From Chitinophaga pinensis (GTDB lineage Bacteria; Bacteroidota; Bacteroidia; NS11-12g; UBA955): DNA of 64,000 nucleotides. Position numbers and translations under genes: made by a program. Location of the stretch: positions 124,001 to 188,000 of the forward strand of contig CAMBXL010000005.1 of assembly GCA_945871905.1 (NCBI GenBank). Reading direction: 5' to 3'. This document shows positions 36,162-42,920 of the stretch, piece by piece (within the stretch, counting starts at the first letter, position 1; every line of letters begins with the position of its first letter). The notes beneath the pieces are model-generated. The model saw nothing but the letters and a program-made list of their open reading frames with translations, made no database searches and had not been told where the DNA came from.

Positions 36162-36818
36162 TTATGACAAAGCTAACAGACGGTGCAATTCCAACTTGGT
36201 ATTTTCATTCAAAAACAGACCGCAATATTCTGCTGTTGTGGTATGACTGCTGTCATCTTTGATACCACGACTTGCAACACACAAGTGTTTGGCATTAATA
36301 ATAACTGCTACATTTTCTGTTCCCAATATTCTTTTGAGTTCAGTGGCTATTTGCATAGTCATTCTTTCTTGCACTTGAGGTCTTTTGGCGAAATATTCAA
36401 CAATACGGTTAAGCTTAGACAAACCAATTACTTTTCCGTTTGGAATATAGGCAACGTGAGCTTTACCAAAGAAGGGAACAAAATGGTGTTCACAGTTGGT
36501 ATAAAAGTTAATATCCTTTTCAACCAACATTTCGGTGTACTTAAACTTATTTTTAAAATGAGAGGCAACAGGTTTGTTTTCAGGATTTAGTCCCCAAAAC
36601 ATTTCTTTAACATACATTTTAGCCACACGTTTAGGCGTACCTTTTAGGCTATCATCAGACATATCTAATCCCAAGGTTTCCATAATTTTGTGGAAGTGAC
36701 CTTCGATTATTTCTATTTTTTCGTCATCAGAAAGATGAAATGCATTTGCTACGATTGGGGTGTCCACATTGAATAATTCGTGGTCATCTCCGATTTGATC
36801 AATATATTTATTTTCCAT
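36162..36818 (-). CDS. folE: GTP cyclohydrolase I
   Basis: FolE is 218 residues and converts GTP to 7,8-dihydroneopterin triphosphate, the entry to folate and tetrahydropterin synthesis. The zinc-binding and active-site residues are in NFYTNCEHHFVPFFGKAHVA (Cys-Glu-His-His), GKVIGLSKLNRIVEYFAKRP, QVQERMT and HLCVASRGIKD (second zinc cysteine). The gene overlaps the pterin synthase gene by 11 nt, indicating coupled expression. This pair diverges from an ECF sigma factor gene; LitR/CarH-type light regulons of other bacteria include folE beside photolyase, which makes a photoprotective role plausible here. Confidence 0.96.
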   Translation of the reverse strand: MENKYIDQIGDDHELFNVDTPIVANAFHLSDDEKIEIIEGHFHKIMETLGLDMSDDSLKGTPKRVAKMYVKEMFWGLNPENKPVASHFKNKFKYTEMLVEKDINFYTNCEHHFVPFFGKAHVAYIPNGKVIGLSKLNRIVEYFAKRPQVQERMTMQIATELKRILGTENVAVIINAKHLCVASRGIKDDSSHTTTAEYCGLFLNENTKLELHRLLALS

Positions 36819-37218
36819 TAAATTCTACATAATTACGTTCCGTCTCATACAATCTTACTCCTATTTCCAAATGATCAGGTAAACGATTTTTTACCAAATT
36901 ATAGATTACAATCACTATGTTTTCTGCGGTAGGGTTTAAATCTTTAAATTCAGGGCAATCAAGATTTAGATTGCGGTGGTCGAAACGGTTTTCGATTTCT
37001 TCTTTAAGAATGTCTTTTAGCAATTTGGTATCAATAACAAATCCAGTGATTGGATCTACTTCGCCAGATACTTTAAGTTCTATTTCATAATTATGACCAT
37101 GAAAATTTGGATTATTACAAAGTCCGAAAACAGATAAATTCTGTTCATCCGACCAAGTGGGTTGATGCAGGCGATGTGCCGCATTAAAGTGAGCTTTTCT
37201 AAATACAGAAACTTTCAT
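36808..37218 (-). CDS. 6-pyruvoyl-tetrahydropterin synthase / 6-carboxytetrahydropterin synthase family protein
   Basis: The protein has 136 residues. The zinc histidines are in FNAAHRLHQ and FHGHNY, and the catalytic cysteine is in CNNPNFHGHNY. That signature matches animal PTPS (CNNPNGHGHNY) more closely than E. coli QueD (CGRLHGHS). A C-terminal LYETERNYVEF carries the pterin-binding glutamate. PTPS makes 6-pyruvoyl tetrahydropterin, QueD makes 6-carboxytetrahydropterin for queuosine; the close coupling with folE, and the absence of other queuosine genes nearby, favours a tetrahydropterin product, but this is inference. It begins 459 bp from the divergent sigma-factor gene. Confidence 0.88.
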   Translation of the reverse strand: MKVSVFRKAHFNAAHRLHQPTWSDEQNLSVFGLCNNPNFHGHNYEIELKVSGEVDPITGFVIDTKLLKDILKEEIENRFDHRNLNLDCPEFKDLNPTAENIVIVIYNLVKNRLPDHLEIGVRLYETERNYVEFNGK

Positions 37219-37677
37219 GATATGTTATATAAACTGATAAGAGTTGAAATTGTTTGATACTTCAAAAATAATCCATTTGACTGAGAATCAAAAAAATGAA
37301 TTGTAACAGAGAAAAAAACTTTAACAAAATCCCAATCCTATCAATTTTGTTTATCTTTTAATAAACAAAATAAATTGAAACATACGCTGATATTCAACAA
37401 TTTGTGTTAATTAAACTTATTTTCAACACTTTATAAAAAGCACTATGTTTAAGCAAAAAAATACTGTTTAAGAAAAGTAAAACAAAATAAAATGCTATTA
37501 TTCAGTTGATTACAACAATTTTTGATGCAACAAAAATAGCAAAAAAACAATTAATATGCTGATTTTTAACAAAATATATTATGTTTAAGTAAAAAAAGTA
37601 AATAATTAAACAAAAAAAGATGCAATTCAGTTTCAACACACTACTTTTGTATCATCAAATTTTTATAAATAAAAACC
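37219..37677. promoter_or_regulatory. 459-bp divergent regulatory region with TGTTTAAG repeats
   Basis: This AT-rich region separates the pterin genes from the ECF sigma gene and holds no plausible frame. TGTTTAAG occurs three times: 37446-37453, 37465-37472 (19 bp apart, start to start) and 37582-37589. The last is paired with TTAAACA at 37606-37612, giving TGTTTAA-n17-TTAAACA if the G is counted in the spacer, an operator-like palindrome 30-60 bp before the -7 box. It is a candidate site for the MerR/B12 regulator encoded 4 kb away or for the ECF sigma itself. Confidence 0.5.
37642..37649 (+). promoter_or_regulatory. -7 box (TACTTTTG) of the ECF sigma gene
   Basis: An exact TAnnTTTG lying 28 nt before ATG 37678. 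The -33 position expected at N19 reads GATG (37619-37622), not TTTG, so this promoter may need an activator or relief from repression. Confidence 0.5.
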
Positions 37678-38223
37678 ATGTTACATCCAATCGCGATTCC
37701 TTTTGAATCTATGGTGCAAAAGGAAATTTCATCTCTTAGATCATTAGCTATGCAACTTACAAGAAACATTGAAGATGCAAATGATTTAGTCCAAGACACT
37801 GTCTTAAAAGCATTAAGATACCAAGACAAGTTTACAGAAGGCACTAACTTTAAAGGTTGGTTGTTTACTATTATGAAAAACAGTTTCATTAATAACTACC
37901 GTCGTATGGTTAAAAGAAACACTTTCTTAGATGCAACAGACAACACCTACTTCTTGGACATCCCAACTCACAAAACAGAAAACCAAGGAGAATTGAATTT
38001 CATTAGAAAGGACTTAGAGGTTGCTATTAAAGCGCTTCCTACCGATTTGAAAGTTACCTTTATGTTAAACATTGAAGGTTTTAAATACCATGAAATCGCT
38101 GACGAGTTAAATATTCCAATCGGAACTGTGAAAACTCGTATATTTGTAGCTAAAAGAATTTTGCGTAAAAAACTTAGTGTTTATGGCGCAGCTTTTGGAT
38201 ACAATAAATCGATTAATGAATAA
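37678..38223 (+). CDS. ECF RNA polymerase sigma factor
   Basis: The protein has 181 residues. Sigma region 2 covers residues 15-75 (EISSLRSLAMQLTRNIEDAN, DLVQDTVLKALRYQDKF, GWLFTIMKNSFINNYRR) and region 4 residues 120-170 (ALPTDLKVTFMLNIEGFKYH, EIADELNIPIGTVKTRIF). No anti-sigma gene follows; instead the stop overlaps the lycopene cyclase start (ATGAATAA), so the two proteins are made from one transcript in coupled fashion. Bacteroidota carotenoid clusters often contain an ECF factor of this type beside a MerR regulator. It probably directs stress or light-induced genes, perhaps including its own operon. Confidence 0.92.
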   Translation: MLHPIAIPFESMVQKEISSLRSLAMQLTRNIEDANDLVQDTVLKALRYQDKFTEGTNFKGWLFTIMKNSFINNYRRMVKRNTFLDATDNTYFLDIPTHKTENQGELNFIRKDLEVAIKALPTDLKVTFMLNIEGFKYHEIADELNIPIGTVKTRIFVAKRILRKKLSVYGAAFGYNKSINE

Positions 38224-38926
38224 TTTATATTTATGGTTAAACATAGGGACTGTATTATTCCCTGTTCTACTTTCGTTCGATAAAAAGGTTGCTTTTTACA
38301 AGAACTACAAGTATTTATTTCCGGCAGCATTAATTACAGGTACTTTCTTTTTGATATGGGACCAATGGTTTACTGACATGAACGTTTGGGGATTTAATTC
38401 CATCCATCTCGTTGGTTATTTTATTGGCGATATCCCCATTGAAGAAGTCATGTTTTTTGTTACCGTTCCCTATGCTTGCCTTTTTATCTACGAGTGTTTA
38501 ATCGCCTACATTGGCAGAAGTGAAGTTTTTGAAAAATTATACCGTTGGTTTACTTTGCTTGCTTTTGGCATTACAGTGTCAATGCTGTATTGGTTCAATG
38601 ATAGACTGTATACTGGAATTACTTGCCTTATTTTAAGTTTTATGCTTGGAACGCATCTTGTTATTATCAAAAGACGCTACATGAGTTGGTTTTTCTTTGC
38701 TTTCGCAATTTCCATAATCCCTATGTTTATCGTCAATGGAATATTAACGTCTAAACCCGTTGTTGTTTACAACAATTTGGAAACGATGAATATTAGAATA
38801 GGGACCATTCCCGTAGAAGATTTTTTCTACAACATGACCCTATTGCTTATGAACATTGGATTGTACGAATGGTTTAAGCGTCTTGACCTTCGAAACCAGT
38901 TACGCCACCGGAAACAATCATCTTAA
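38216..38926 (+). CDS. Lycopene cyclase, CrtYcd type
   Basis: The protein is about 236 residues with six or seven transmembrane helices. Two copies of the CrtYc/CrtYd catalytic motif occur: GDIPIEEVMFFVTVPY (PxEE) in the first half and GTIPVEDFFYNMTLLLMNIG (PxED) in the second, which matches a fused heterodimeric-type lycopene cyclase that forms beta-rings on lycopene. The frame is open from 38177 inside the sigma gene, but ATG 38216 is the first start that fits the membrane topology and overlaps the sigma stop by 8 nt. Phytoene synthase and desaturase genes are not in this window. Its last 53 nt overlap the convergent DUF502 gene. Confidence 0.88.
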   Translation: MNNLYLWLNIGTVLFPVLLSFDKKVAFYKNYKYLFPAALITGTFFLIWDQWFTDMNVWGFNSIHLVGYFIGDIPIEEVMFFVTVPYACLFIYECLIAYIGRSEVFEKLYRWFTLLAFGITVSMLYWFNDRLYTGITCLILSFMLGTHLVIIKRRYMSWFFFAFAISIIPMFIVNGILTSKPVVVYNNLETMNIRIGTIPVEDFFYNMTLLLMNIGLYEWFKRLDLRNQLRHRKQSS

Positions 38927-39470
38927 ACACCATCGTTGGATTGGCATCAAGCGGTTTTATCTTTTTATTGTCTACCAAATACAAGTCACCCATAAAACCA
39001 TAAGATTTAGGAAAATATACGCCAGAATAACCTTCCATGTTAATTTTTGTTAAATCTTTAATAGTAACAAAACCTATTTTATAAATCCCTTCCCCATTCA
39101 TTTCTACCATAACAGGTTTGGAGAATTTCTTTTTTTCTCCCACAAAGGCCCCCACTATATCTTTAACCGAGGAATATAGAAACTTAACACCGGGTGTTCT
39201 TTCGAGCCACTCATCAAACCAACTAATAAATGGTTGCAATATGACACTTGAACCAATCATCCCAATCAACAAAATTGTACCGAAGACAATAACCACGCCA
39301 AGTCCGGGGACATGGTCTCTACCTAGCAAACCATCAATGGTATTAAACAGCCATATGATACCTGCAAGGGTAGCTGCAAGTGGTATTCCTATCAACAAGC
39401 CTCGCAAAAAATAATTTACAATTCGAGTTGCTAATCGCTTTCTTCTGTATTCGTTTTTAAATTTGTTCAT
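38874..39470 (-). CDS. DUF502 membrane protein
   Basis: The protein has 198 residues with two N-terminal transmembrane helices (FLRGLLIGIPLAATLAGIIW and VVIVFGTILLIGMIGSSVIL) and a soluble domain with TPGVKFLYSSVKDIVGAF, GFVTIKDLT and GVYFPKSYGFMGDLYLVDN. These are the DUF502 family features; function is unknown although plant members (LCV/COV) affect vascular development. It overlaps the end of purD by 14 nt and converges on the lycopene cyclase gene with a 53-bp overlap. Confidence 0.85.
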   Translation of the reverse strand: MNKFKNEYRRKRLATRIVNYFLRGLLIGIPLAATLAGIIWLFNTIDGLLGRDHVPGLGVVIVFGTILLIGMIGSSVILQPFISWFDEWLERTPGVKFLYSSVKDIVGAFVGEKKKFSKPVMVEMNGEGIYKIGFVTIKDLTKINMEGYSGVYFPKSYGFMGDLYLVDNKKIKPLDANPTMVFKMIVSGGVTGFEGQDA

Positions 39471-40746
39471 TGTATTTTCTTAAATCGTCTCCAATGTCTT
39501 TTCTATAATATTTGTTTTGATAGTCAATTATTTCTGCGGCTTTCATTGATTTTGTTATAGCCTCTTGCATTGTTAAGGCTGTAGATGTTAATGCCAACAC
39601 CCTTCCACCATTGGTGAGCACGTTATCACCCTCTTGTTTAGTGCCAGCATGATACACCATAGAATCAGTTACTTTGTCTAAGTTTTTAATTTCAAAACCT
39701 TTTTCAAAAACTTCAGGATATCCGCCCGAAACCATAAAGACTGTGGCTGCCACTTCTTCACTGACTTGCAATTCAACTGTATTTAACGCTTGATTAGAAA
39801 CTGACAACAACAATTCTAAGAAATCATTATGCAAGCGGTGAATTACCACTTCGGTTTCAGGATCCCCCATTCGGCAATTGTATTCTATCACTTTAGGCTC
39901 ACCACCCACATTCATTAAACCAATAAAAACGAATCCTCGGTAGTCGATATTTTCACTTTTAAACCCTTCAATTGTTGGAATAATAACCTGTTTTTCAACT
40001 TTCTCCATAAAAGCTTTATTGGCAAAAGGAACAGGAGAAACAGCACCCATTCCACCTGTATTCAAACCTTTATCTCCCTCACCTATTCTTTTATAATCTT
40101 TGGCTTCGGGTAATATTTTGTATGAATGCCCATCGGTTAACACAAAACTGCTTAATTCGATACCATCCAAGAACTCTTCGATAACTACTTTATTTCCAGC
40201 ATCGCCAAATTTACCACCCAAAATATCCTTTAAAGCACTGATTGCCTTTTCAATATCAAATTCAATCAATACCCCTTTACCAGCAGCCAAACCATCCGCT
40301 TTTAAAACATAGGGCGAAGACATCGTTCTTAAAAAAGCGATACCTTCTTCCATATTTTGATTCGTAACGGTTAGATAGGCAGCAGTAGGAATTTGATACT
40401 TTTTCATAAATGCTTTAGAAAAATCCTTACTTCCTTCGATAATAGCTCCGTTTTTATAGGGACCAACGATGTGAATGTGATTGATTTGACTGTCATTTTT
40501 CACAAAATCCACAATGCCAGCCACTAGGGGATCTTCATTTCCAGGCAGAATTAAATCGATTTGTTTGTCCAAACAGAAGGTTTTAATGGCTTCAAAATCG
40601 AGTGGAGACAATGCTACATTAGTTGCGCATAAGCCAGTTCCTGCATTTCCTGGAGCTACATACAGGTTTTTACACTTTTCACTTTGACTAATTTTGGATG
40701 CAAAGACATGTTCTCTACCACCACTGCCTAAAATTAAAACATTCAT
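39457..40746 (-). CDS. purD: Phosphoribosylamine--glycine ligase
   Basis: PurD (GARS) is 429 residues and joins glycine to phosphoribosylamine in purine synthesis through an ATP-grasp mechanism. Motifs are NVLILGSGGREHVFASKISQ, NEDPLVAGIVDF, YVLKADGLAAGKGVLI, GGMGAVSPVPF and IEYNCRMGDPETEVV. The length is standard. A -7 box (TATTTTTG) ends 4 nt before the ATG, so the mRNA may be leaderless. The DUF502 gene follows with a 14-bp overlap. Confidence 0.96.
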   Translation of the reverse strand: MNVLILGSGGREHVFASKISQSEKCKNLYVAPGNAGTGLCATNVALSPLDFEAIKTFCLDKQIDLILPGNEDPLVAGIVDFVKNDSQINHIHIVGPYKNGAIIEGSKDFSKAFMKKYQIPTAAYLTVTNQNMEEGIAFLRTMSSPYVLKADGLAAGKGVLIEFDIEKAISALKDILGGKFGDAGNKVVIEEFLDGIELSSFVLTDGHSYKILPEAKDYKRIGEGDKGLNTGGMGAVSPVPFANKAFMEKVEKQVIIPTIEGFKSENIDYRGFVFIGLMNVGGEPKVIEYNCRMGDPETEVVIHRLHNDFLELLLSVSNQALNTVELQVSEEVAATVFMVSGGYPEVFEKGFEIKNLDKVTDSMVYHAGTKQEGDNVLTNGGRVLALTSTALTMQEAITKSMKAAEIIDYQNKYYRKDIGDDLRKYNEQI

Positions 40747-40750
40747 GTTG

Positions 40751-40758
40751 CAAAAATA
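40751..40758 (-). promoter_or_regulatory. -7 box (TATTTTTG) of purD
   Basis: An exact TAnnTTTG on the minus strand, 4 nt before the ATG at 40746. Confidence 0.45.
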
Positions 40759-40812
40759 AAGACTTTAAATGGGCAATCACAGACAATGAATTAACAAATT
40801 ATAAAAAAAAAT

Positions 40813-40843
40813 TTTGTTACAAATATTATAATCAATACTTTTG
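40813..40843 (+). promoter_or_regulatory. Bacteroidota promoter of tRNA-Leu
   Basis: TTTG (40813-40816), 19 nt spacer, TACTTTTG (40836-40843): a complete consensus promoter ending 25 nt before the tRNA. Confidence 0.8.
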
Positions 40844-40868
40844 CACTCCTTTAAAAAAGGAAACCGAT

Positions 40869-40952
40869 GCCCAGGTGGCGGAATTGGTAGACGCGCTGGT
40901 CTCAAACACCTGTGGGTTCACCCCCGTACCGGTTCGACTCCGGTCCTGGGCA
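40869..40952 (+). tRNA. tRNA-Leu (CAA anticodon)
   Basis: This is an 84-nt class II tRNA with acceptor stem GCCCAGG/CCTGGGC, discriminator A, a D arm containing GGCGGAATTGGTAGACGC, the loop CTCAAAC with anticodon CAA at 34-36, a long variable arm (GGG-TTCA-CCC stem) and a T arm with GGTTCGACTCC. It reads UUG. CCA is not encoded. The anticodon stem has one T-T mismatch (28/42). A consensus promoter precedes it and a strong terminator follows. Confidence 0.95.
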
Positions 40953-40956
40953 CAAA

Positions 40957-40990
40957 CAGAAAAAGCCTCGATTTATCGAGGCTTTTTCTG
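40957..40990 (+). terminator. Rho-independent terminator after tRNA-Leu
   Basis: A perfect 15-bp inverted repeat (CAGAAAAAGCCTCGA, loop TTTA) ending in a T-run; the A/T flanks allow it to work in both directions, including for the convergent MerR gene. Confidence 0.9.
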
Positions 40991-41006
40991 TTTACTTATC
41001 CTTACA

Positions 41007-41966
41007 CTACTTTTTGGATGAAAAGTTTTGAATCGTTTTTTTGTATTTTAAATTGTCTTTCAACTGGTCTAAGAAATCAAATAAGGCCATTGGACTGTTT
41101 AAAACATTTACATTCTCAGGTATTTTAAGGTCTTTCCTGTTGATAATTTGATTGCCCGAAAGTAGTATTTCTGTGTCTTTCCAATGTTTCCCTAAATTAT
41201 TTATAAACGTTTGGATACTTACATTGCTGTTTAATGCCGTTATTATACTGAATATAAAATCGGGCTTGCGCATGTCAAAGATTGTGTACAAATCCTCGAA
41301 AGGGGTTTGTGTTCCCAAGTATATAACCTCGTGCCCTCTGGAACGCAACACATAATTGGCAAACATGATACTGATGTCGTGATTTTCTCCGGTGGGCACA
41401 AAAACCAAAAACTTTCTTGATTCACTCGTAACACTGTAATTCAAATTATCAATGGCAACATGCAACCTTTGTCTGATCAAGTTAGAAATAAAATGTTCGT
41501 GCGCAGGGTGAATGGAACCCGATAGCCACAACAAACCAATTTGATCCATAAACGGAAACACCACCTGAATCATGGTTTCCTCAATACCCATTTTCAGGAT
41601 ATTGATAGACAATATTTTATTAAATTCCTTTTCATCAAAGGTCATCATCGTGCTTATCAACGACTGTATTTGACCGTCATACTTAGAAACACTTTCCGAT
41701 AATTGTTGACATTTGTCATAAATCTCCTCCAAGGACATTTCTGCAATTTTCGAAATTTTAAAACCATTGTTGTTCAATATGGACACATTTAGAATCAATC
41801 TTAATTGGTCTTCATCGTAATAACGAATTCCGGTGTCAGTTCTATGTGGTTCAATAAGCTTATACCTTTGTTCCCAAATACGGATGGTATGCGCTTTGAT
41901 TCCTGTTATGTTCTCTAAATCCTTAATAAAGAGTTTATTTCTAAATTCACTTTTTCCTTTTTTCAC
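41007..41966 (-). CDS. MerR-family regulator with B12-binding domain (CarH/LitR-like)
   Basis: The protein has 319 residues with a GTG start. The N-terminal MerR HTH is at residues 10-80 (IKDLENITGIKAHTIRIWEQ, then RYKLIEPHRTDTGIRYYDED). A helical B12-binding linker follows, with GLLWLSGSIHPAHEHFISN giving a W-x(n)-EH motif, and the Rossmann B12-binding domain starts at FLVFVPTGENHDISIMFANY with the ExH histidine ligand (ENH), then LRSRGHEVIYLGTQTP. CarH-type proteins repress in the dark with adenosylcobalamin and release DNA on illumination. Key residues for cobalamin are kept, so light control is plausible. It is divergent, by 42 bp, from a TIGR01777 gene and a photolyase. Confidence 0.88.
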   Translation of the reverse strand: MKKGKSEFRNKLFIKDLENITGIKAHTIRIWEQRYKLIEPHRTDTGIRYYDEDQLRLILNVSILNNNGFKISKIAEMSLEEIYDKCQQLSESVSKYDGQIQSLISTMMTFDEKEFNKILSINILKMGIEETMIQVVFPFMDQIGLLWLSGSIHPAHEHFISNLIRQRLHVAIDNLNYSVTSESRKFLVFVPTGENHDISIMFANYVLRSRGHEVIYLGTQTPFEDLYTIFDMRKPDFIFSIITALNSNVSIQTFINNLGKHWKDTEILLSGNQIINRKDLKIPENVNVLNSPMALFDFLDQLKDNLKYKKTIQNFSSKK

Positions 41967-42008
41967 GATGTATAAAACTTATTATTATTCTTTGTGTTAA
42001 TATTGTAA
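41967..42008. promoter_or_regulatory. Compact divergent promoter between MerR/B12 and TIGR01777 genes
   Basis: Only 42 bp separate GTG 41966 from ATG 42009. The stretch includes TATAAAACTTATTATTATTC and GTGTTAATATTG, with no TAnnTTTG match on either strand. Any operator of the CarH-like regulator must be here or within the coding ends. Confidence 0.4.
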
Positions 42009-42920
42009 ATGTCTAAAATCCTAATTTGCGGTGGTACTGGATTAATTGGTTCGAAATTAATTCAAAAACTTAAACAAAAAAATCATGAAATTGTTTTACT
42101 CACAACTCAAAAAAGTAAAACCAATGAAAAGGACATCTATTATTGGAATCCCAATGAATCATTCATTGACAGTCAAGCATTCAATGGCGTAAACTGTATT
42201 ATTAATTTTTCCGGTCAAGGTATTTTTGAAAAAAACTTTACCGATTCAAGAAAAAAAGAACTTGAAGAAAGTAGAACCAAGGCGATATTGTGCCTGTATG
42301 ACTATATTAAAACTCACAATATTAAAATTGAGCAATTTATTACTGCCTCTGCAACGGGTTACTATCCCAATATTTGTTCAGACAAATTAGTTGAAACATC
42401 TACAAAAGGCAATGGTTTTATTTCAGATTTGGTTCAAAAGTGGGAACAAAGCACCTTGCCTTTTCAATCTCTTAATATTCCCGTAACTATAATAAGAATA
42501 GGCATTGTATTAAGTACTAAAGGTGGCTTTTTAAAACAATTGAGTACGCCTATCTCCTATTACGCCGGTGCAATTCCGGGTGATGGCAAACAAACCATTA
42601 GTTGGATTCACATTGACGATTTGTGTGAGCTATTTATATGGACTATGGAACAAAAACTGTCGGGAACTTTCAACGGCACAGCGCCGATTCCTGAGAGTAT
42701 TACAAGTATTACCAAAGGAGTCGCCAAACTTTTAAACCGCCCACTGCTTGCCCCCAATATTCCTGTGTTTATGCTCAAGTTGATTTTCGGGAAAGAGAGA
42801 CACTTGTTACTCTTAAGTTCTCAAAAGGTGTCTTCAGAAAAAATTGTTGGCACTGGATTTCAATTTCAATTTCCTCAATTAACGACCGCATTACAAAATT
42901 TATATGAAAAAGAAAGTTAA
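42009..42920 (+). CDS. TIGR01777-family NAD-dependent epimerase-like oxidoreductase
   Basis: The protein has 303 residues of the SDR superfamily: ILICGGTGLIGSKLIQKLKQ at the start, FNGVNCIINFSGQGIFEKNF, ITASATGYYPN (modified active-site YxxxK region), RIGIVLSTKGGFLKQLSTP, and a C-terminal DUF1731-type part PLLAPNIPVFMLKLIFGKER. Homologues (E. coli YfcH, plant SULA) have no firm activity. In many bacteria the family lies next to photolyase or carotenoid genes, as here. It overlaps the photolyase gene by 17 nt and is probably cotranscribed. Confidence 0.88.
   Translation: MSKILICGGTGLIGSKLIQKLKQKNHEIVLLTTQKSKTNEKDIYYWNPNESFIDSQAFNGVNCIINFSGQGIFEKNFTDSRKKELEESRTKAILCLYDYIKTHNIKIEQFITASATGYYPNICSDKLVETSTKGNGFISDLVQKWEQSTLPFQSLNIPVTIIRIGIVLSTKGGFLKQLSTPISYYAGAIPGDGKQTISWIHIDDLCELFIWTMEQKLSGTFNGTAPIPESITSITKGVAKLLNRPLLAPNIPVFMLKLIFGKERHLLLLSSQKVSSEKIVGTGFQFQFPQLTTALQNLYEKES

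Noticed and set aside
41095-41105. TGTTTAAAACA palindrome
   Set aside because: It lies inside the MerR coding region and lacks the G that follows the other TGTTTAA copies, so it is probably chance.
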